NCBI GenBank assembly: GCA_937925845.1
Contig: CALAML010000045.1
Span: 65,616 to 129,615 of the forward strand
Direction: 5' to 3'
Length of the DNA: 64,000 nucleotides
Origin: an uncultured Acidimicrobiales bacterium
GTDB taxonomy: Bacteria > Actinomycetota > Acidimicrobiia > Acidimicrobiales > CALAML01
Shown here: positions 16,967-26,614 of the stretch, one piece after another
How the letters are laid out: each line of letters begins with the position of its first letter
How positions within the stretch are numbered: the stretch's first letter is position 1
The notes under the pieces: generated by a model
Database searches by the model: none
What the model was told of the DNA's origin: nothing
What the model saw: the letters and a program-made list of their open reading frames with translations, nothing else
Made by a program: the position numbers and the translations under genes

Positions 16967-18883
16967 ATGATGCCTCCTCGACGGGTCGTTGTTGCCGGAC
17001 TCAGTGCATTTGTGCTGATTGCCTCGGCTACGCCCCGCCTCTCCGGCGCCCAGGACAACTTCGCTGACACCAGCGTCCAGTCCCGGACCGGCGAACCCCG
17101 TACCGACCAACTCACCCTGCCCGACGGCACGGTGATCAGCCTGGACGGCACGGTCATCACGCCCGGCGACGGCAACCATGCCGGTGCCAACGGCGGCGAC
17201 GGTACGGCAACCGCACGTCCCAATGGCGGTGACGACTCTGGAGGTGGGGGTAGCTCCGATGGATCGGTACCGGTTGTTGTGGATGGCCAGAACGAAGCCG
17301 GCCTTGAGATTCCCGCCGACGGGCCCGATGTGGACCTGGTCGAGCAGCCGATAACCAACGGTGCTGGATCAAACCCGGCGAACCCCAACCAGCAGCCCGG
17401 CCCGTCGGCTCAACCCGGCCAAGCAGGCCAAGCCGATCAAGCAGGCCAAGCCGATCAAGCAGGTCAGGCCGCTAAGCCCGGCGCTCCCAACAACCCCGGC
17501 CAAGCTCAACCCGGCCAGGGGCAGGGGAGGGGACCGGGTCAGGGCGAGGCCAACAGCGCCAACGGCCAGCCGACGGCCGACGGCGAGGCGGCTCCAGAGC
17601 CCCTCAGCGAAGAAGAACTTGCCGCCCAGGCGGCGCGACAGGCCGAACTCGACGAAGCGACCCGCTCCTATGGCCGGATCCAGGGCGAGATGCGGGCCGC
17701 CTTCGAAGCGCTGGCCCAACTCACCACCAAACTCGAGTCGGCCGAGCGCAGACTGGAGTGGGCACAGGAGCGCCTCGCAGCAAGCGAGGCCGACCTTGAA
17801 GCGGCCGCGGCCACCCGCAAGGACGCTCTTGATGTCTGGGTTGTGGCCGCCCGACGAGCCGCATACGCCCGAGCCGAGATGAACCTTTCCGCTGGAGCCG
17901 CCTACCGATCGGCGCCGGCCAGCGACTCGGCGATTCTTGCCCTGCTCTCCGACGGCCAGGTCGACCAGGCCCGAACCTCGCAGATTTACCGCGGCTCCCT
18001 GCTCGACCATCTCGACCAGGTGGCCCACGACACCCAGGAACTGCTCGACGGCGCCAACCAGAACCTCGACGACGCCCGGACCGTAGCTACCGCAGCCGAG
18101 GAGCTCCGTAACTCAGCCAAGACCCGGCGCAATAGCGAACGGGCCGAACGGGACAAGCTCAAGGCGTTTGTGAACGTGGGCACCGATGAGTTCGAGGCGC
18201 TTTCGGCCCAGGCCTCCAGCTTCGGCTTCACCCGAGCTCAGATGGCGGCTCAAGCCATTGGTCAGCGGGCCGGCCTCGACGGCATCGGCCAACTTCTGGC
18301 GTGGGCTCAATCGGCTCAACCCGAGTGGGACTTCGCCGTTTCGCCGCCGCTTGGCAAACCACTCGAGAACCTGGTGATGACCTCCCCGTTTGGGGAGCGT
18401 TTCCACCCGGTCTACCGATCCTGGAAGCTGCACCGTGGCATCGACTACGGCGCACCCATGGGTACCCCGATTCTGGCTACCGCCGACGGCGTCGTCTTCC
18501 TCGCCGAAGTGCGCGGCGGCTACGGCAACGCGGTGGTGATCGATCACGGGAATTCGTTGGCCACCGTGAACGCCCACCTCCAGGCCTACAACGTGGTTGC
18601 CGGCGACGAAGTCAAAGCCGGCGACGTGATCGGCTTTGTTGGTTCCACCGGCGTGTCGACCGGCCCCCACCTGCACTTCGAAACCCGTATCAAGGGCGCG
18701 GCGGTGCAGCCCCTGGCCTTTGGCCTGGTCGACCTTGTGGAACTCGCAGAAGGCGTAGGCGGCAACGATCACAACCAGATCGGCGACCCGATCACCAACA
18801 CGGATCCCGGGGTGGCTCTCGACCAAAGGCTCGACACCGTGGAGCCAGAAACTGACAACAACGCGATCAGCCAGGGCGGATAA
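16967..18883 (+). CDS. Secreted M23 peptidoglycan peptidase with coiled coil
   Basis: 638 aa from ATG 16967 (MMPPRRVVV); the track start at 16925 is a TTG. An N-terminal signal peptide (VVVAGLSAFVLIASATPRLSGA) is followed by ~130 residues of low-complexity Gly/Asp/Pro/Gln sequence, a coiled coil (about 190-440, rich in Ala/Glu/Arg), and a C-terminal LytM domain. The LytM zinc site is visible as HRGIDYGAP (HxxxD) and HLHFE (HxH), with TVNAHLQAY carrying the catalytic His. The layout matches EnvC/NlpD-like or RipA-partner cell-wall factors, acting in wall cleavage or amidase activation at division. It is a single gene, divergent from the site-2 protease. Confidence 0.92.
   Translation: MMPPRRVVVAGLSAFVLIASATPRLSGAQDNFADTSVQSRTGEPRTDQLTLPDGTVISLDGTVITPGDGNHAGANGGDGTATARPNGGDDSGGGGSSDGSVPVVVDGQNEAGLEIPADGPDVDLVEQPITNGAGSNPANPNQQPGPSAQPGQAGQADQAGQADQAGQAAKPGAPNNPGQAQPGQGQGRGPGQGEANSANGQPTADGEAAPEPLSEEELAAQAARQAELDEATRSYGRIQGEMRAAFEALAQLTTKLESAERRLEWAQERLAASEADLEAAAATRKDALDVWVVAARRAAYARAEMNLSAGAAYRSAPASDSAILALLSDGQVDQARTSQIYRGSLLDHLDQVAHDTQELLDGANQNLDDARTVATAAEELRNSAKTRRNSERAERDKLKAFVNVGTDEFEALSAQASSFGFTRAQMAAQAIGQRAGLDGIGQLLAWAQSAQPEWDFAVSPPLGKPLENLVMTSPFGERFHPVYRSWKLHRGIDYGAPMGTPILATADGVVFLAEVRGGYGNAVVIDHGNSLATVNAHLQAYNVVAGDEVKAGDVIGFVGSTGVSTGPHLHFETRIKGAAVQPLAFGLVDLVELAEGVGGNDHNQIGDPITNTDPGVALDQRLDTVEPETDNNAISQGG
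17420..17473 (+). repeat. Three 18-bp tandem repeats inside the M23 gene
   Basis: CAAGCAGGCCAAGCCGAT occurs twice exactly and once with four changes, coding for repeats of QAGQAD. The unit is a multiple of three, so copy-number change would alter linker length without breaking the frame. Confidence 0.8.
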
Positions 18884-18978
18884 CTCGAAGACCGTTCACC
18901 CCAAAAGTCGATTTCGAATCCCGTGGAGCCGCATAACACACTGCTCGGTGTCACCGGTCGCTGGTAGAGTCGCACGCC

Positions 18979-19977
18979 GTGAGTGGAACTGCCGGAGTAG
19001 CCATCAGGGCCGTTGGTCTTGAACGATCTTTCGACGATGTTCAGGCGGTGCGCGGCATCGACCTGGCCGTGGCCGAAGGCGAAATCTACGGGTTTCTCGG
19101 GCCGAACGGAGCGGGCAAATCAACCGTGGTCCGCATGCTTTGCACCCTTTTGGCACCAACCGCCGGCACCGCCGAGGTTGCCGGCTATGACGTGGCGAGG
19201 AATGCCGACGAAGTACGGCTCCGTATCGGCGTTGCCCTTCAGGACGCGGCGCTCGATGACAAACAGAGCGGCCGAGAAGTGCTGCTGTTGCAGGCCCAGC
19301 TCTACGGGCTCACCAAGAGTGAAGCTCAAATCCGGTTGGAGGAGGTGAGTCACATCCTGGAGATGGATGCCATCGATCGGATGATCGACACCTACTCCGG
19401 CGGTATGAAACGACGGCTCGACCTGGCCGCAGCGTTGATGCACAACCCCGATGTGTTGTTTCTCGACGAGCCCACGACCGGCCTCGATCCCACCAGTCGA
19501 AACGCGGTGTGGGAGGAAGTCCGAAGGCTGAACCAGGACCTCAACATGACCATCTTCCTCACCACCCAGTACCTCGAGGAGGCCGACCAACTGGCCGACC
19601 GAGTCGGCATCATCAACAGTGGACTCCTCGCTGCGGAAGGGACACCGGACGACCTCAAACGCAGCGTCGGCCAGGACGTCGTGGTGGTAACGGTGGCTGG
19701 CGATCCGGCGGCGGCGGTGGCCGCAGTTTCTGGGCTCGACGTGGTTGACCACGTCGATGCCAACTCGCGGACCGATCGGGGTCGACCCATCGGCGAACTC
19801 GTAGTGAGTGTCACCGACGGCCCCAAGTCCGTCAGCCCGGTGGCCGTGGCTCTCGATGCGGCCAACGTTGAGGTCCGCGATCTCACCCTTCGGGCCCCAA
19901 CCCTCGACGATGTCTTCTTCGAACTCACCGGTGGCCGCATCGGCAACGAATCCAGCGAACCGGAGGTAGTCCGATGA
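18979..19977 (+). CDS. ABC transporter ATPase, DrrA family
   Basis: 332 aa from GTG 18979. Walker A GPNGAGKST (about 41-49), Q-loop, signature YSGGMKRRLDLA, Walker B VLFLDEPTTGLDP, and switch His replaced by the TTQYLEEADQLADR form typical of DrrA-type exporters. The C-terminal ~90 residues (SGLDVVDHVDANS to RAPTLDDVFFELTGG) are the usual DrrA tail. It powers the ABC-2 permease encoded next, with ATGA overlap. Such pairs export lipids, antibiotics or other hydrophobic compounds; the cargo here is unknown. Confidence 0.93.
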   Translation: MSGTAGVAIRAVGLERSFDDVQAVRGIDLAVAEGEIYGFLGPNGAGKSTVVRMLCTLLAPTAGTAEVAGYDVARNADEVRLRIGVALQDAALDDKQSGREVLLLQAQLYGLTKSEAQIRLEEVSHILEMDAIDRMIDTYSGGMKRRLDLAAALMHNPDVLFLDEPTTGLDPTSRNAVWEEVRRLNQDLNMTIFLTTQYLEEADQLADRVGIINSGLLAAEGTPDDLKRSVGQDVVVVTVAGDPAAAVAAVSGLDVVDHVDANSRTDRGRPIGELVVSVTDGPKSVSPVAVALDAANVEVRDLTLRAPTLDDVFFELTGGRIGNESSEPEVVR

Positions 19978-20840
19978 GCGACTCATCACTCAACCCCAGC
20001 AGTGCTTTTGCCGGGTCCGGTCCCGGTGATTCGCCATTGTTGGCCGGTGCGACCGTGCGGGCCCGTCGATCCAGCTTCCTCGGCGACCTCAAAGCGGTGG
20101 CCACCCGGGCCCTGCGCCTCATTCCCCGTGAGCCCGAATCAATCATCCCGGCGCTGATGATCCCGTTGTTTTTCTTTATCGTCTACATCGGCTCCCTTCA
20201 GGACGTGGCTGAAGGTGTCGCGCCCCCCGGAGTCGACTTCGACTTCAAGGCATACCAGCTGCCGGTCGCCATCGTGTTTGCGGTCACCGGCGTCTCCCGG
20301 GCCGCCAGCCTGGTCACCGATATTCAGAACGGCTACTTCGATCGGCTGTTGATGACGCCGGTGCGCCGGAGCGCCCTGCTTTTGGGGCTGATGGTGGCCG
20401 ACTTCGTGCTGGTGTGCACGCTGTGTATTCCGGTCCTGGTTCTGGGCTTCGCCGTAGGTGTCCGCTTCGAGACCGGGATTCTGGGCGTGCTGGTATTCAT
20501 CCTGCTCGGCGGGCTGTGGGGTTTGGCCTTCACCGGCTTCCCGTACGCCATCGCACTCAAGACCGGCAACCCGGCGGCGGTCAACTCCAGCTTCCTGCTG
20601 TTCTTCCCCTTCGCCTTCCTCACCACCTCGCAGCTGCCCCTCGACTTCCTCACCGGATGGCTCCGAAGCATCGCCCTGTTTAACCCCATCACCTACCTGC
20701 TCGATGGGATGAGATCGTTGGTATCGGAAGGCTGGAACGCGGCCAAACTCGGCAAAGCGTTCCTCGCCATCGCCGGGCTCGGCTCGGTGGCCTTCCCGTT
20801 GGCCTTTTCCGCGCTCCGAGGTCGGGTCTCCCAGAAGTGA
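19974..20840 (+). CDS. ABC-2 type transporter permease
   Basis: 288 aa, overlapping the ATPase gene by four bases. Six hydrophobic segments follow an N-terminal cytosolic stretch; the ABC-2 core is recognisable in ALMIPLFFFIVYIGSL, SLVTDIQNGYFDRLLMTPVRRSALLLG and FFPFAFLTTSQLPLDFLTGWLRSIALFNPITYLLDGMRSL, all characteristic of DrrB-like permeases. It forms the membrane half of the exporter. No other operon member is evident, since the next gene lies 71 bp away with its own start. Confidence 0.93.
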   Translation: MSDSSLNPSSAFAGSGPGDSPLLAGATVRARRSSFLGDLKAVATRALRLIPREPESIIPALMIPLFFFIVYIGSLQDVAEGVAPPGVDFDFKAYQLPVAIVFAVTGVSRAASLVTDIQNGYFDRLLMTPVRRSALLLGLMVADFVLVCTLCIPVLVLGFAVGVRFETGILGVLVFILLGGLWGLAFTGFPYAIALKTGNPAAVNSSFLLFFPFAFLTTSQLPLDFLTGWLRSIALFNPITYLLDGMRSLVSEGWNAAKLGKAFLAIAGLGSVAFPLAFSALRGRVSQK

Positions 20841-20911
20841 TCGCCCTTGGTGGAGCGCGATCGGTATCTCTCAGGCGGGAAACTTTGGCCTCGGGTCGGG
20901 GCTGACGCGTC

Positions 20912-22732
20912 GTGGTTCTTGTTCAGGCCGACGGCGTCTCGGCGAGCCGGCCCGGCCGGCCCCTGTTTGCCGACCTTTCGCTGACGGTTGCTGTCGGCGA
21001 CCGCCTCGGGGTGGTTGGTATCAACGGCACCGGGAAGTCGACCATGTTGCGGGTGCTCACCGGCACCGAGACCCCGGAGTCAGGAACGGTGCGCCGGGGC
21101 CGCGACATCACCATGGCCGTGCTCGACCAGGCGGCGGCGCTGCCCACCGGCACGGTGCGCGAAGCGGTTGGGGAGGGGTGGCAAGCCGAAGCGGCCCTGG
21201 ACCGACTCGGCCTAAGCCCAATGCTCGACAGGCCGGTAGGCGGCCTGTCCGGCGGCGAAGCCAAACGGGTGGCCCTGGCTCGCGCTCTCGCCGCCGAAGC
21301 CGACCTGTTGGTGCTCGACGAGCCCACCAACCATCTCGACATCGAGGCCATCGGCTGGCTCGAAGATCATCTGCGCTCCCACCGCGGCGGGTTGATCCTC
21401 GTGACCCACGACCGCCACGTGCTCGACCGGGTCACCACCCGCATCCTCGAACTCGACCGCGGCGGCACCTTCATTCACGAAGGCGGCTACGACTCCTACC
21501 TCGCCGGACGCGAAGATCGCGACGCCGCCGACAAAGCGGCCAGCGTGGTGCGACGCAACCTGGCCCGCCGCGAACGCGAATGGCTCCTGCGGGGAGCCCC
21601 GGCTCGAACCTCAAAGTCGAAGCATCGCATCGCCGAAGCGGAGAAACTCATCGCCTCGGTCGACCCGGCCGCAGCAGCTCGCGAGGGCGACCTCGACCTG
21701 CACTTCGGCACGCCCCGCCTGGGCGACAAGGTGCTGGAGGCCACGAACATTGGCGCTCACCTGCCCGACGGTACCGCCCTGTTCGACAACCTGGAGTTCT
21801 CGCTCGGCCCCCGCGAACGGCTGGGGTTGATCGGCGTCAACGGTTCCGGCAAGTCGACCCTGCTCGACATCATCGCCGGCGTTCGGGAACCGGAAACCGG
21901 CTCGATCGAGGTCGGGCCCACCGTGCGCCTCGGCTACTACGACCAGCGGGGTCGGGAGCTCAACCCAAACCATCGGGTTCGCGAAGCGGTGTTTGGCGAC
22001 ACCAAGATCGACCACAACCAGTCGAAGCTGCTCGAAAGGTTCTGGTTCACCTCCGACACCCAGATGGCCCAGGTGGAGCTGCTCTCCGGGGGCGAACGGC
22101 GACGGCTCCAACTGCTCCAGGTGCTGGCCGACCGCCCCAACGTGTTACTCCTCGACGAGCCGACCAACGACCTCGACCTCGACACCCTCCGAGTGCTCGA
22201 GGACTACATCGACACCTTCCCTGGAGCGGTTGTGGTAGTCAGCCACGACCGGGCGTTCCTGGACCGCACCGTTGAAGAAGTGATCGTGTTGGACCCGGCG
22301 GCAGCCGGCTCAGCCGCAACCGGCCTACCGGTCGGCCGTCTGCCCGGCGGCTACGAGGCGTGGGTCGCGGCTCGCAAAGCCAGAGCCAAAGCAGGGACCG
22401 GAGTCGGCGGTCGCGGATCTGGCGGGAGTGGCGCCGGTGGTGCGGCAGCAGCGAAGGGTGGATCGGCAGGTTCCAAAGCCAAGGGGCCAGCCAAGGATGG
22501 GGCCGCAGCCAGCCGATCGCACTCCACGATCCGCCACGAGCTCAAGACCGTGGAGAAGGCGATGGCCAAGCTCGAAAAGAAGGTGGCCAAGCTCGAAGCC
22601 GACCTCGCCGACATCGGCGACGATCACGACAAGCTGGCCGAGATCGGCGCCGAGTTGGCCCAAGTCCAAAGCGAACACCTCGCCGCCGAAGAATCCTGGC
22701 TCGAACTCAGCGAAGAACTCGAATCCCGCTAA
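20912..22732 (+). CDS. ABC-F family ATPase (Uup-like)
   Basis: 606 aa from GTG 20912. Two ABC cassettes without membrane segments: cassette 1 with GINGTGKST, GLSGGEAKRVALAR and LLVLDEPTNHLD; cassette 2 with GVNGSGKST, LLSGGERRRLQLL and LLLDEPTNDLD. The inter-domain linker (SVVRRNLARREREWLLRGAPARTSKSK) and a C-terminal Gly/Ala-rich stretch followed by a Lys/Glu coiled coil (KTVEKAMAKLEKKVAKLEADL) match Uup-type proteins, which bind ribosomes or branched DNA. It probably acts on the ribosome E site; a role in antibiotic resistance is not implied by the sequence. Confidence 0.93.
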   Translation: MVLVQADGVSASRPGRPLFADLSLTVAVGDRLGVVGINGTGKSTMLRVLTGTETPESGTVRRGRDITMAVLDQAAALPTGTVREAVGEGWQAEAALDRLGLSPMLDRPVGGLSGGEAKRVALARALAAEADLLVLDEPTNHLDIEAIGWLEDHLRSHRGGLILVTHDRHVLDRVTTRILELDRGGTFIHEGGYDSYLAGREDRDAADKAASVVRRNLARREREWLLRGAPARTSKSKHRIAEAEKLIASVDPAAAAREGDLDLHFGTPRLGDKVLEATNIGAHLPDGTALFDNLEFSLGPRERLGLIGVNGSGKSTLLDIIAGVREPETGSIEVGPTVRLGYYDQRGRELNPNHRVREAVFGDTKIDHNQSKLLERFWFTSDTQMAQVELLSGGERRRLQLLQVLADRPNVLLLDEPTNDLDLDTLRVLEDYIDTFPGAVVVVSHDRAFLDRTVEEVIVLDPAAAGSAATGLPVGRLPGGYEAWVAARKARAKAGTGVGGRGSGGSGAGGAAAAKGGSAGSKAKGPAKDGAAASRSHSTIRHELKTVEKAMAKLEKKVAKLEADLADIGDDHDKLAEIGAELAQVQSEHLAAEESWLELSEELESR

Positions 22733-22735
22733 GCA

Positions 22736-22780
22736 AAAGTTTGCACTTTTCGGGGTCAGGGCCAGAAAACTACAAACTTT
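22736..22780 (+). terminator. Imperfect inverted repeat after the ABC-F gene
   Basis: AAAGTTTGCACTTTTC pairs with GAAAACTACAAACTTT (14 of 16), with a 13-base loop containing GGGGTCAGG. It begins four bases after the ABC-F stop and is a plausible terminator. Confidence 0.5.
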
Positions 22781-22966
22781 CGGTTGGGTCGTCGCAGGCT
22801 CTTTAACAGGGGACCAGCTGGAGCTGAACTTCTACGATTACCGGCTGGCCCAGGACGATCTCGTTGTCGGGTGCCTCGACGTCAAGCGAGACCGGTTATG
22901 AAGGTCGGTTTACATGCAACCGCAGACATCAGGCGGTTGGTACACCGGAAATTCGTTACTGCGGTG

Positions 22967-24967
22967 ATGGCCTCGGACACTAGCGTCGGGGTCATGCTGG
23001 CCGAGATTTCCCATTCTGCGCGCCCGAATAGAGCTGACGACCTGTCGTTTGCCGCGGTCCGATCGTTGATGGCGCGCTATCGCGGCCGGCTGACCTTTGT
23101 CACCGTATTGCGGGTGATCTCGTCGGTATTGCCGGCCCTGCACCCCTACTTCATCGCCCAACTGGCTACCTCCATCGACGAACCCGACCGGGCTGGCCGA
23201 TTCCTGGCGTTGCTCTTCTTCACCGGTTTCGCCCACTTCGTGCTGTGGACGATCTGTGACTACTACGTGGCCGCCAAGATCAACCCGCTCACCTACGAGT
23301 TCAAGCGACTGGCCTTCGACACGGTCTGGTCGGAGGACTATCAGCAGTTTGTCGATCGCCCTTCCGGCAAGGTGGCCAGCTACGTCAACGACTTACGCAA
23401 ACACAGCCTGGTGCTGTGGGACTCGGCCCACTACGGCTTCCTGCCGGTGCTCTCCGCGGTGCCGGTCTACATCGTGCTGCTCTGGCAAACCTCGGCTGGC
23501 AACGCCCTCGTCTACGGCCTGTTTCTGATCCTGGCCGGCTTTGCCCTCGCCGCGATCGGGCGACCGGTCAATGCCCGACAGCGGCACCTCACCAACATCA
23601 CTTCCGACAACACCGGCCGGGTCTTCGACTCGTTCTCCAACTTCGTGAACGTGTTCTCGTTTCGAGCCCACCGCCGAGAGATCGCCCGCAACGATACGCA
23701 GATCGATGGCCTGATCGACCAGGACATCCGAGCCACCTACGCCCTCGCGACCTACTGGGGTGCGGCCTCACTCATGATCCGGGGCCTGCTGTGGGCCGCG
23801 GTGATCGGCTTCAGCTGGTACCAGTTCGACCGGGGCGCCATCGGCTTCACCGCCATGGTCATCTCCGTCACCGTGCTGTTGGATTTCACCAACCAGTACT
23901 GGGCCGTGGTGCACCACATCGGCGAATGGATCGACAAGTCGGCCGCCTTCCGTGAGGCCTACACCTACCTGTTTCCCGGACGAAACATCGTGACCGACCC
24001 CGCCCGCTTGGCCTTGGCCGCTCGACCCGAGGACGCCGGCCTGATCGCCGCATCAGCGCCTGCGTCGGTATCTGCATCATCAGCAGCGTTAGCGACAGTG
24101 GCGGGCGCCACCGCCGCGGCCAAAGCCGCGACCAACTCGCGTTCAACAACCGCTGGCTCGGCTGGTTCCTCGGCTTCTCCATCGGCCCCCGGGACCAAGC
24201 CGGCCAGAGCAGCGCCCACGGCGCTGCGGCTCACCGATCGCATCGAGGTTCGTAACCTGCGCTTCGCCTACCCCGACGAACCCGACCGCTTGGTGCTCGA
24301 AGACGTCAGCTTCACCGTGCGGCGGGGAGAACGACTCGGAGTGGTGGGCCGAAGCGGCGAGGGAAAGTCGACGCTGGTGAAGATCCTCCTTGGTTTTTAC
24401 GCCCCGACCAGCGGCGAAGTGCTGGTCGATGGTCGCGCCGTCGGGCCGGAAGAGCTGGCCACGCTTCAGTCGTATGTTCCCCAGGACACGTCGCTGTTCC
24501 AGGAGACCATCGAGTACAACATCGGCTACGCCGAACCCGGTCCCGCTGATCCGGCCCGCATTCGCGTCGCCGCCGACAAAGCCAACATCGGATCGTTCAT
24601 CGAGTCGCTACCCGACGGCTACCAGACCTATGTGGGCGAGCGCGGCATCAAGCTCAGCCTGGGCCAACGTCAGCGGATCGCCATCGCCCGCGCCTTTCTG
24701 AAGGAAGCCGACCTGGTAATCCTCGACGAAGCCACCTCGGCCCTCGACTCCGAAACCGAAGCCAAGATTCAGGAGTCGCTGATCGAACTCTGGGAAAAAC
24801 GAGCAGCCATCGTGATCGCCCACCGACTCGCCACCCTCAACGACGTCGATCGCATCTTGGTGATCGAACACGGAAAAGTGGTGGAAGAAGGCGCCAAAGA
24901 GGATCTGCTTGCGGCACCAGGAAGATTCGCCGAAATGTGGGGCCTCCAGAGAGCCGGCCTCCACTAG
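22967..24967 (+). CDS. ABC exporter, fused membrane and ATPase domains
   Basis: About 666 aa. The start is uncertain: ATG 22967 and ATG 22994 (MLAEISHSARPN) are the best candidates, and the track start at 22784 is unlikely. Six TM helices of a type IV ABC exporter (about residues 30-330) with the coupling region FRAHRREIARNDTQIDGL. An unusual ~70-residue Ala/Ser/Thr-rich linker (about 355-425) joins the ATPase domain: Walker A GRSGEGKST, Q-loop YVPQDTSLFQE, signature LSLGQRQRIAIARA (Leu for the first Gly), Walker B LVILDEATSALDSE, His switch IAHRLATL. Likely a homodimeric exporter; substrate unknown. Confidence 0.88.
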   Translation: MASDTSVGVMLAEISHSARPNRADDLSFAAVRSLMARYRGRLTFVTVLRVISSVLPALHPYFIAQLATSIDEPDRAGRFLALLFFTGFAHFVLWTICDYYVAAKINPLTYEFKRLAFDTVWSEDYQQFVDRPSGKVASYVNDLRKHSLVLWDSAHYGFLPVLSAVPVYIVLLWQTSAGNALVYGLFLILAGFALAAIGRPVNARQRHLTNITSDNTGRVFDSFSNFVNVFSFRAHRREIARNDTQIDGLIDQDIRATYALATYWGAASLMIRGLLWAAVIGFSWYQFDRGAIGFTAMVISVTVLLDFTNQYWAVVHHIGEWIDKSAAFREAYTYLFPGRNIVTDPARLALAARPEDAGLIAASAPASVSASSAALATVAGATAAAKAATNSRSTTAGSAGSSASPSAPGTKPARAAPTALRLTDRIEVRNLRFAYPDEPDRLVLEDVSFTVRRGERLGVVGRSGEGKSTLVKILLGFYAPTSGEVLVDGRAVGPEELATLQSYVPQDTSLFQETIEYNIGYAEPGPADPARIRVAADKANIGSFIESLPDGYQTYVGERGIKLSLGQRQRIAIARAFLKEADLVILDEATSALDSETEAKIQESLIELWEKRAAIVIAHRLATLNDVDRILVIEHGKVVEEGAKEDLLAAPGRFAEMWGLQRAGLH

Positions 24968-25062
24968 TCTTGAAGGTCAGCCCGGAGCCAGCGCGAGTGA
25001 GTGTTGTCACTCAGGCGACGTTTGATCTGTCGGAAGAAAGATGCGGGCGGTAGCCTTGCGCT

Positions 25063-25794
25063 ATGGCAACCGAAACGGCATCGACCGGCTCCGAACCCAC
25101 CACCGACGCAGATGTGGCCGACGAAGCCGCCACCGACGGTGAAGCCTCTGCCAACGGAGACACTCCGGCGGAAGGCTCTGTCGAGGAGGCCAGCGGCCTG
25201 GTGCTGAACGTGAGCGAGGAAGCCCGCAAGATGGTGCTCTCGCTCCAAGCCGAAGAAGACGACGCCGAGGCATTGGGCCTTCGCCTCGAGATCACCGGCG
25301 CCCAAGGTGTCGAGTACAGCTACGACCTGTCGTTCGAGACCATCGCCGACTGTGCCAACGGCTACCACGTCGAAGAATCGGAAGGGCTCACCGTGATGAT
25401 CCCCGATGACAGCGTGGAGAACCTCACAGGCGCCACCCTCGACCTGCCATCAAACTCCGCCCAGGGCGGCCTGGTGATCCGCAACCCGAACCGGCCCGAC
25501 CCGCTCGCCGGCATCGACCTCGAACTCACCGGCTCCATCAGCGACAAAGTCACCCAGCTGATCAACGCCGTCATCAACCCCGGCCTTGCCGCTCACGGCG
25601 GCTACACCACGCTGGTCAAGGTTGAAGACACCACCGTGTACCTCTCGATGGGCGGCGGCTGCCAAGGTTGTTCCATGAGCGCCATGACCATGACCGAAGG
25701 CATCCGCACCCAGCTCATGGAACTGATCCCCGAGATCACCGAAGTCGTCGACGACACCGACCACTCCGCCGGTGAGACCCCGTTCTACTCATAG
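25063..25794 (+). CDS. NfuA-like Fe-S cluster carrier protein
   Basis: 243 aa from ATG 25063. An acidic, Thr/Ala-rich N-terminal 45 residues are probably disordered. Residues ~48-140 look like a degenerate A-type (IscA) domain lacking the usual Cys trio (ARKMVLSLQAEEDDAEALGLRLEITG). The C-terminal ~80 residues are the NifU scaffold domain (INAVINPGLAAHGGYTTLVKVEDTTVYLSMGGGCQGCSMS) with the CxxC that binds the shared 4Fe-4S cluster. The architecture matches NfuA. It delivers clusters to apo-enzymes; possible clients in this window include the Fe-S enzyme MoaA. Confidence 0.9.
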   Translation: MATETASTGSEPTTDADVADEAATDGEASANGDTPAEGSVEEASGLVLNVSEEARKMVLSLQAEEDDAEALGLRLEITGAQGVEYSYDLSFETIADCANGYHVEESEGLTVMIPDDSVENLTGATLDLPSNSAQGGLVIRNPNRPDPLAGIDLELTGSISDKVTQLINAVINPGLAAHGGYTTLVKVEDTTVYLSMGGGCQGCSMSAMTMTEGIRTQLMELIPEITEVVDDTDHSAGETPFYS

Positions 25795-25822
25795 CTGAGA
25801 GATTCGGACGACGAGCGCAAAA

Positions 25823-26431
25823 ATGAAGTCGCTGGCGGCATTGGTTTTTCCCGGGTTTCAAACGCTGGACTTCTTTGGCCCCATCGAAATTCTGGGTGAT
25901 CCGGCCAACGGGTTTGCTATCTCGACGGTGGCCAAGGCCACCGAACCGGTCGTCAGCCGTCACGGGCAACGGATCAGCGTCGATCGCGTCCTCGCCGATG
26001 GAACGGCCTACGACCTGTTGTTCCTTCCGGGTGGCGATTCGGCGCTGGAGGCGGCGAAGGATCCAGAGCTGATGGACTGGATACGACAAACCGCCGAGAA
26101 CGCCCAGTTGGTCATGGCCGTTTGTACCGGTTCAGTGCTCCTGGGAATGACCGGTGTGCTGGACGGACGCAAGGCGACAACCAACAAGGTCGATTTCACC
26201 GCCACCGTTCCGCTTGCGCCCAACGTGGATTGGGTCAAGGAAGCGCGTTGGGTCGAAGACGGGAAGTTCTTTACGTCCTCAGGGGTGTCGGCCGGTATGG
26301 ATATGGCGCTCGGAGCGGTCCGTCATCTGTTTGGTGCAGCACAGGCCGAAGAGACGGCCCAAGGCATCGAATACCTCTGGAACAGCGACCCCAGCAACGA
26401 CCCCTTCGCGCAACTCGAGGGTCTGATCTAA
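25823..26431 (+). CDS. DJ-1/PfpI family protein
   Basis: 202 aa from ATG 25823, 28 bp after nfuA. One DJ-1/PfpI domain: FPGFQTLDFFGPIEIL at the start, the acidic residue preceding the nucleophile in LLFLPGG, and nucleophile-elbow VCTGS (Cys101), then GVSAGMDMALGAVRHL. The pattern is closest to isonitrile-hydratase-type or ThiJ-like members that lack the AraC domain present in the first gene of this window. Enzymatic role unknown: hydratase, glyoxalase or chaperone activities are all known in the family. Confidence 0.88.
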   Translation: MKSLAALVFPGFQTLDFFGPIEILGDPANGFAISTVAKATEPVVSRHGQRISVDRVLADGTAYDLLFLPGGDSALEAAKDPELMDWIRQTAENAQLVMAVCTGSVLLGMTGVLDGRKATTNKVDFTATVPLAPNVDWVKEARWVEDGKFFTSSGVSAGMDMALGAVRHLFGAAQAEETAQGIEYLWNSDPSNDPFAQLEGLI

Positions 26432-26438
26432 CCGCCTG

Positions 26439-26473
26439 GGTAGCAGCCCGGCGCTATTCGTCGAGTTGCTACC
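26439..26473 (+). terminator. Possible terminator hairpin
   Basis: GGTAGCA and TGCTACC are separated by 21 bases, a few bases after the DJ-1 stop. The 7-bp stem and large loop make it a weak candidate. Confidence 0.3.
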
Positions 26474-26614
26474 TTCTGGGGCTTAGCACTGGCTTTGAAT
26501 CATCCGTTGGTTTCGGCGAGACTCGCCTTGTCGGAATCGGGGGGCTTTGACTCGTCGCCCTGACCTCACCAATTGGCTACGGCACGCGCTTGCGGGTCGA
26601 AGAGGGGAAACACG

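Noticed and set aside
17420-17473. CRISPR-like array
   Set aside because: The 18-bp repeats are contiguous, without spacers, and in frame within the M23 gene.
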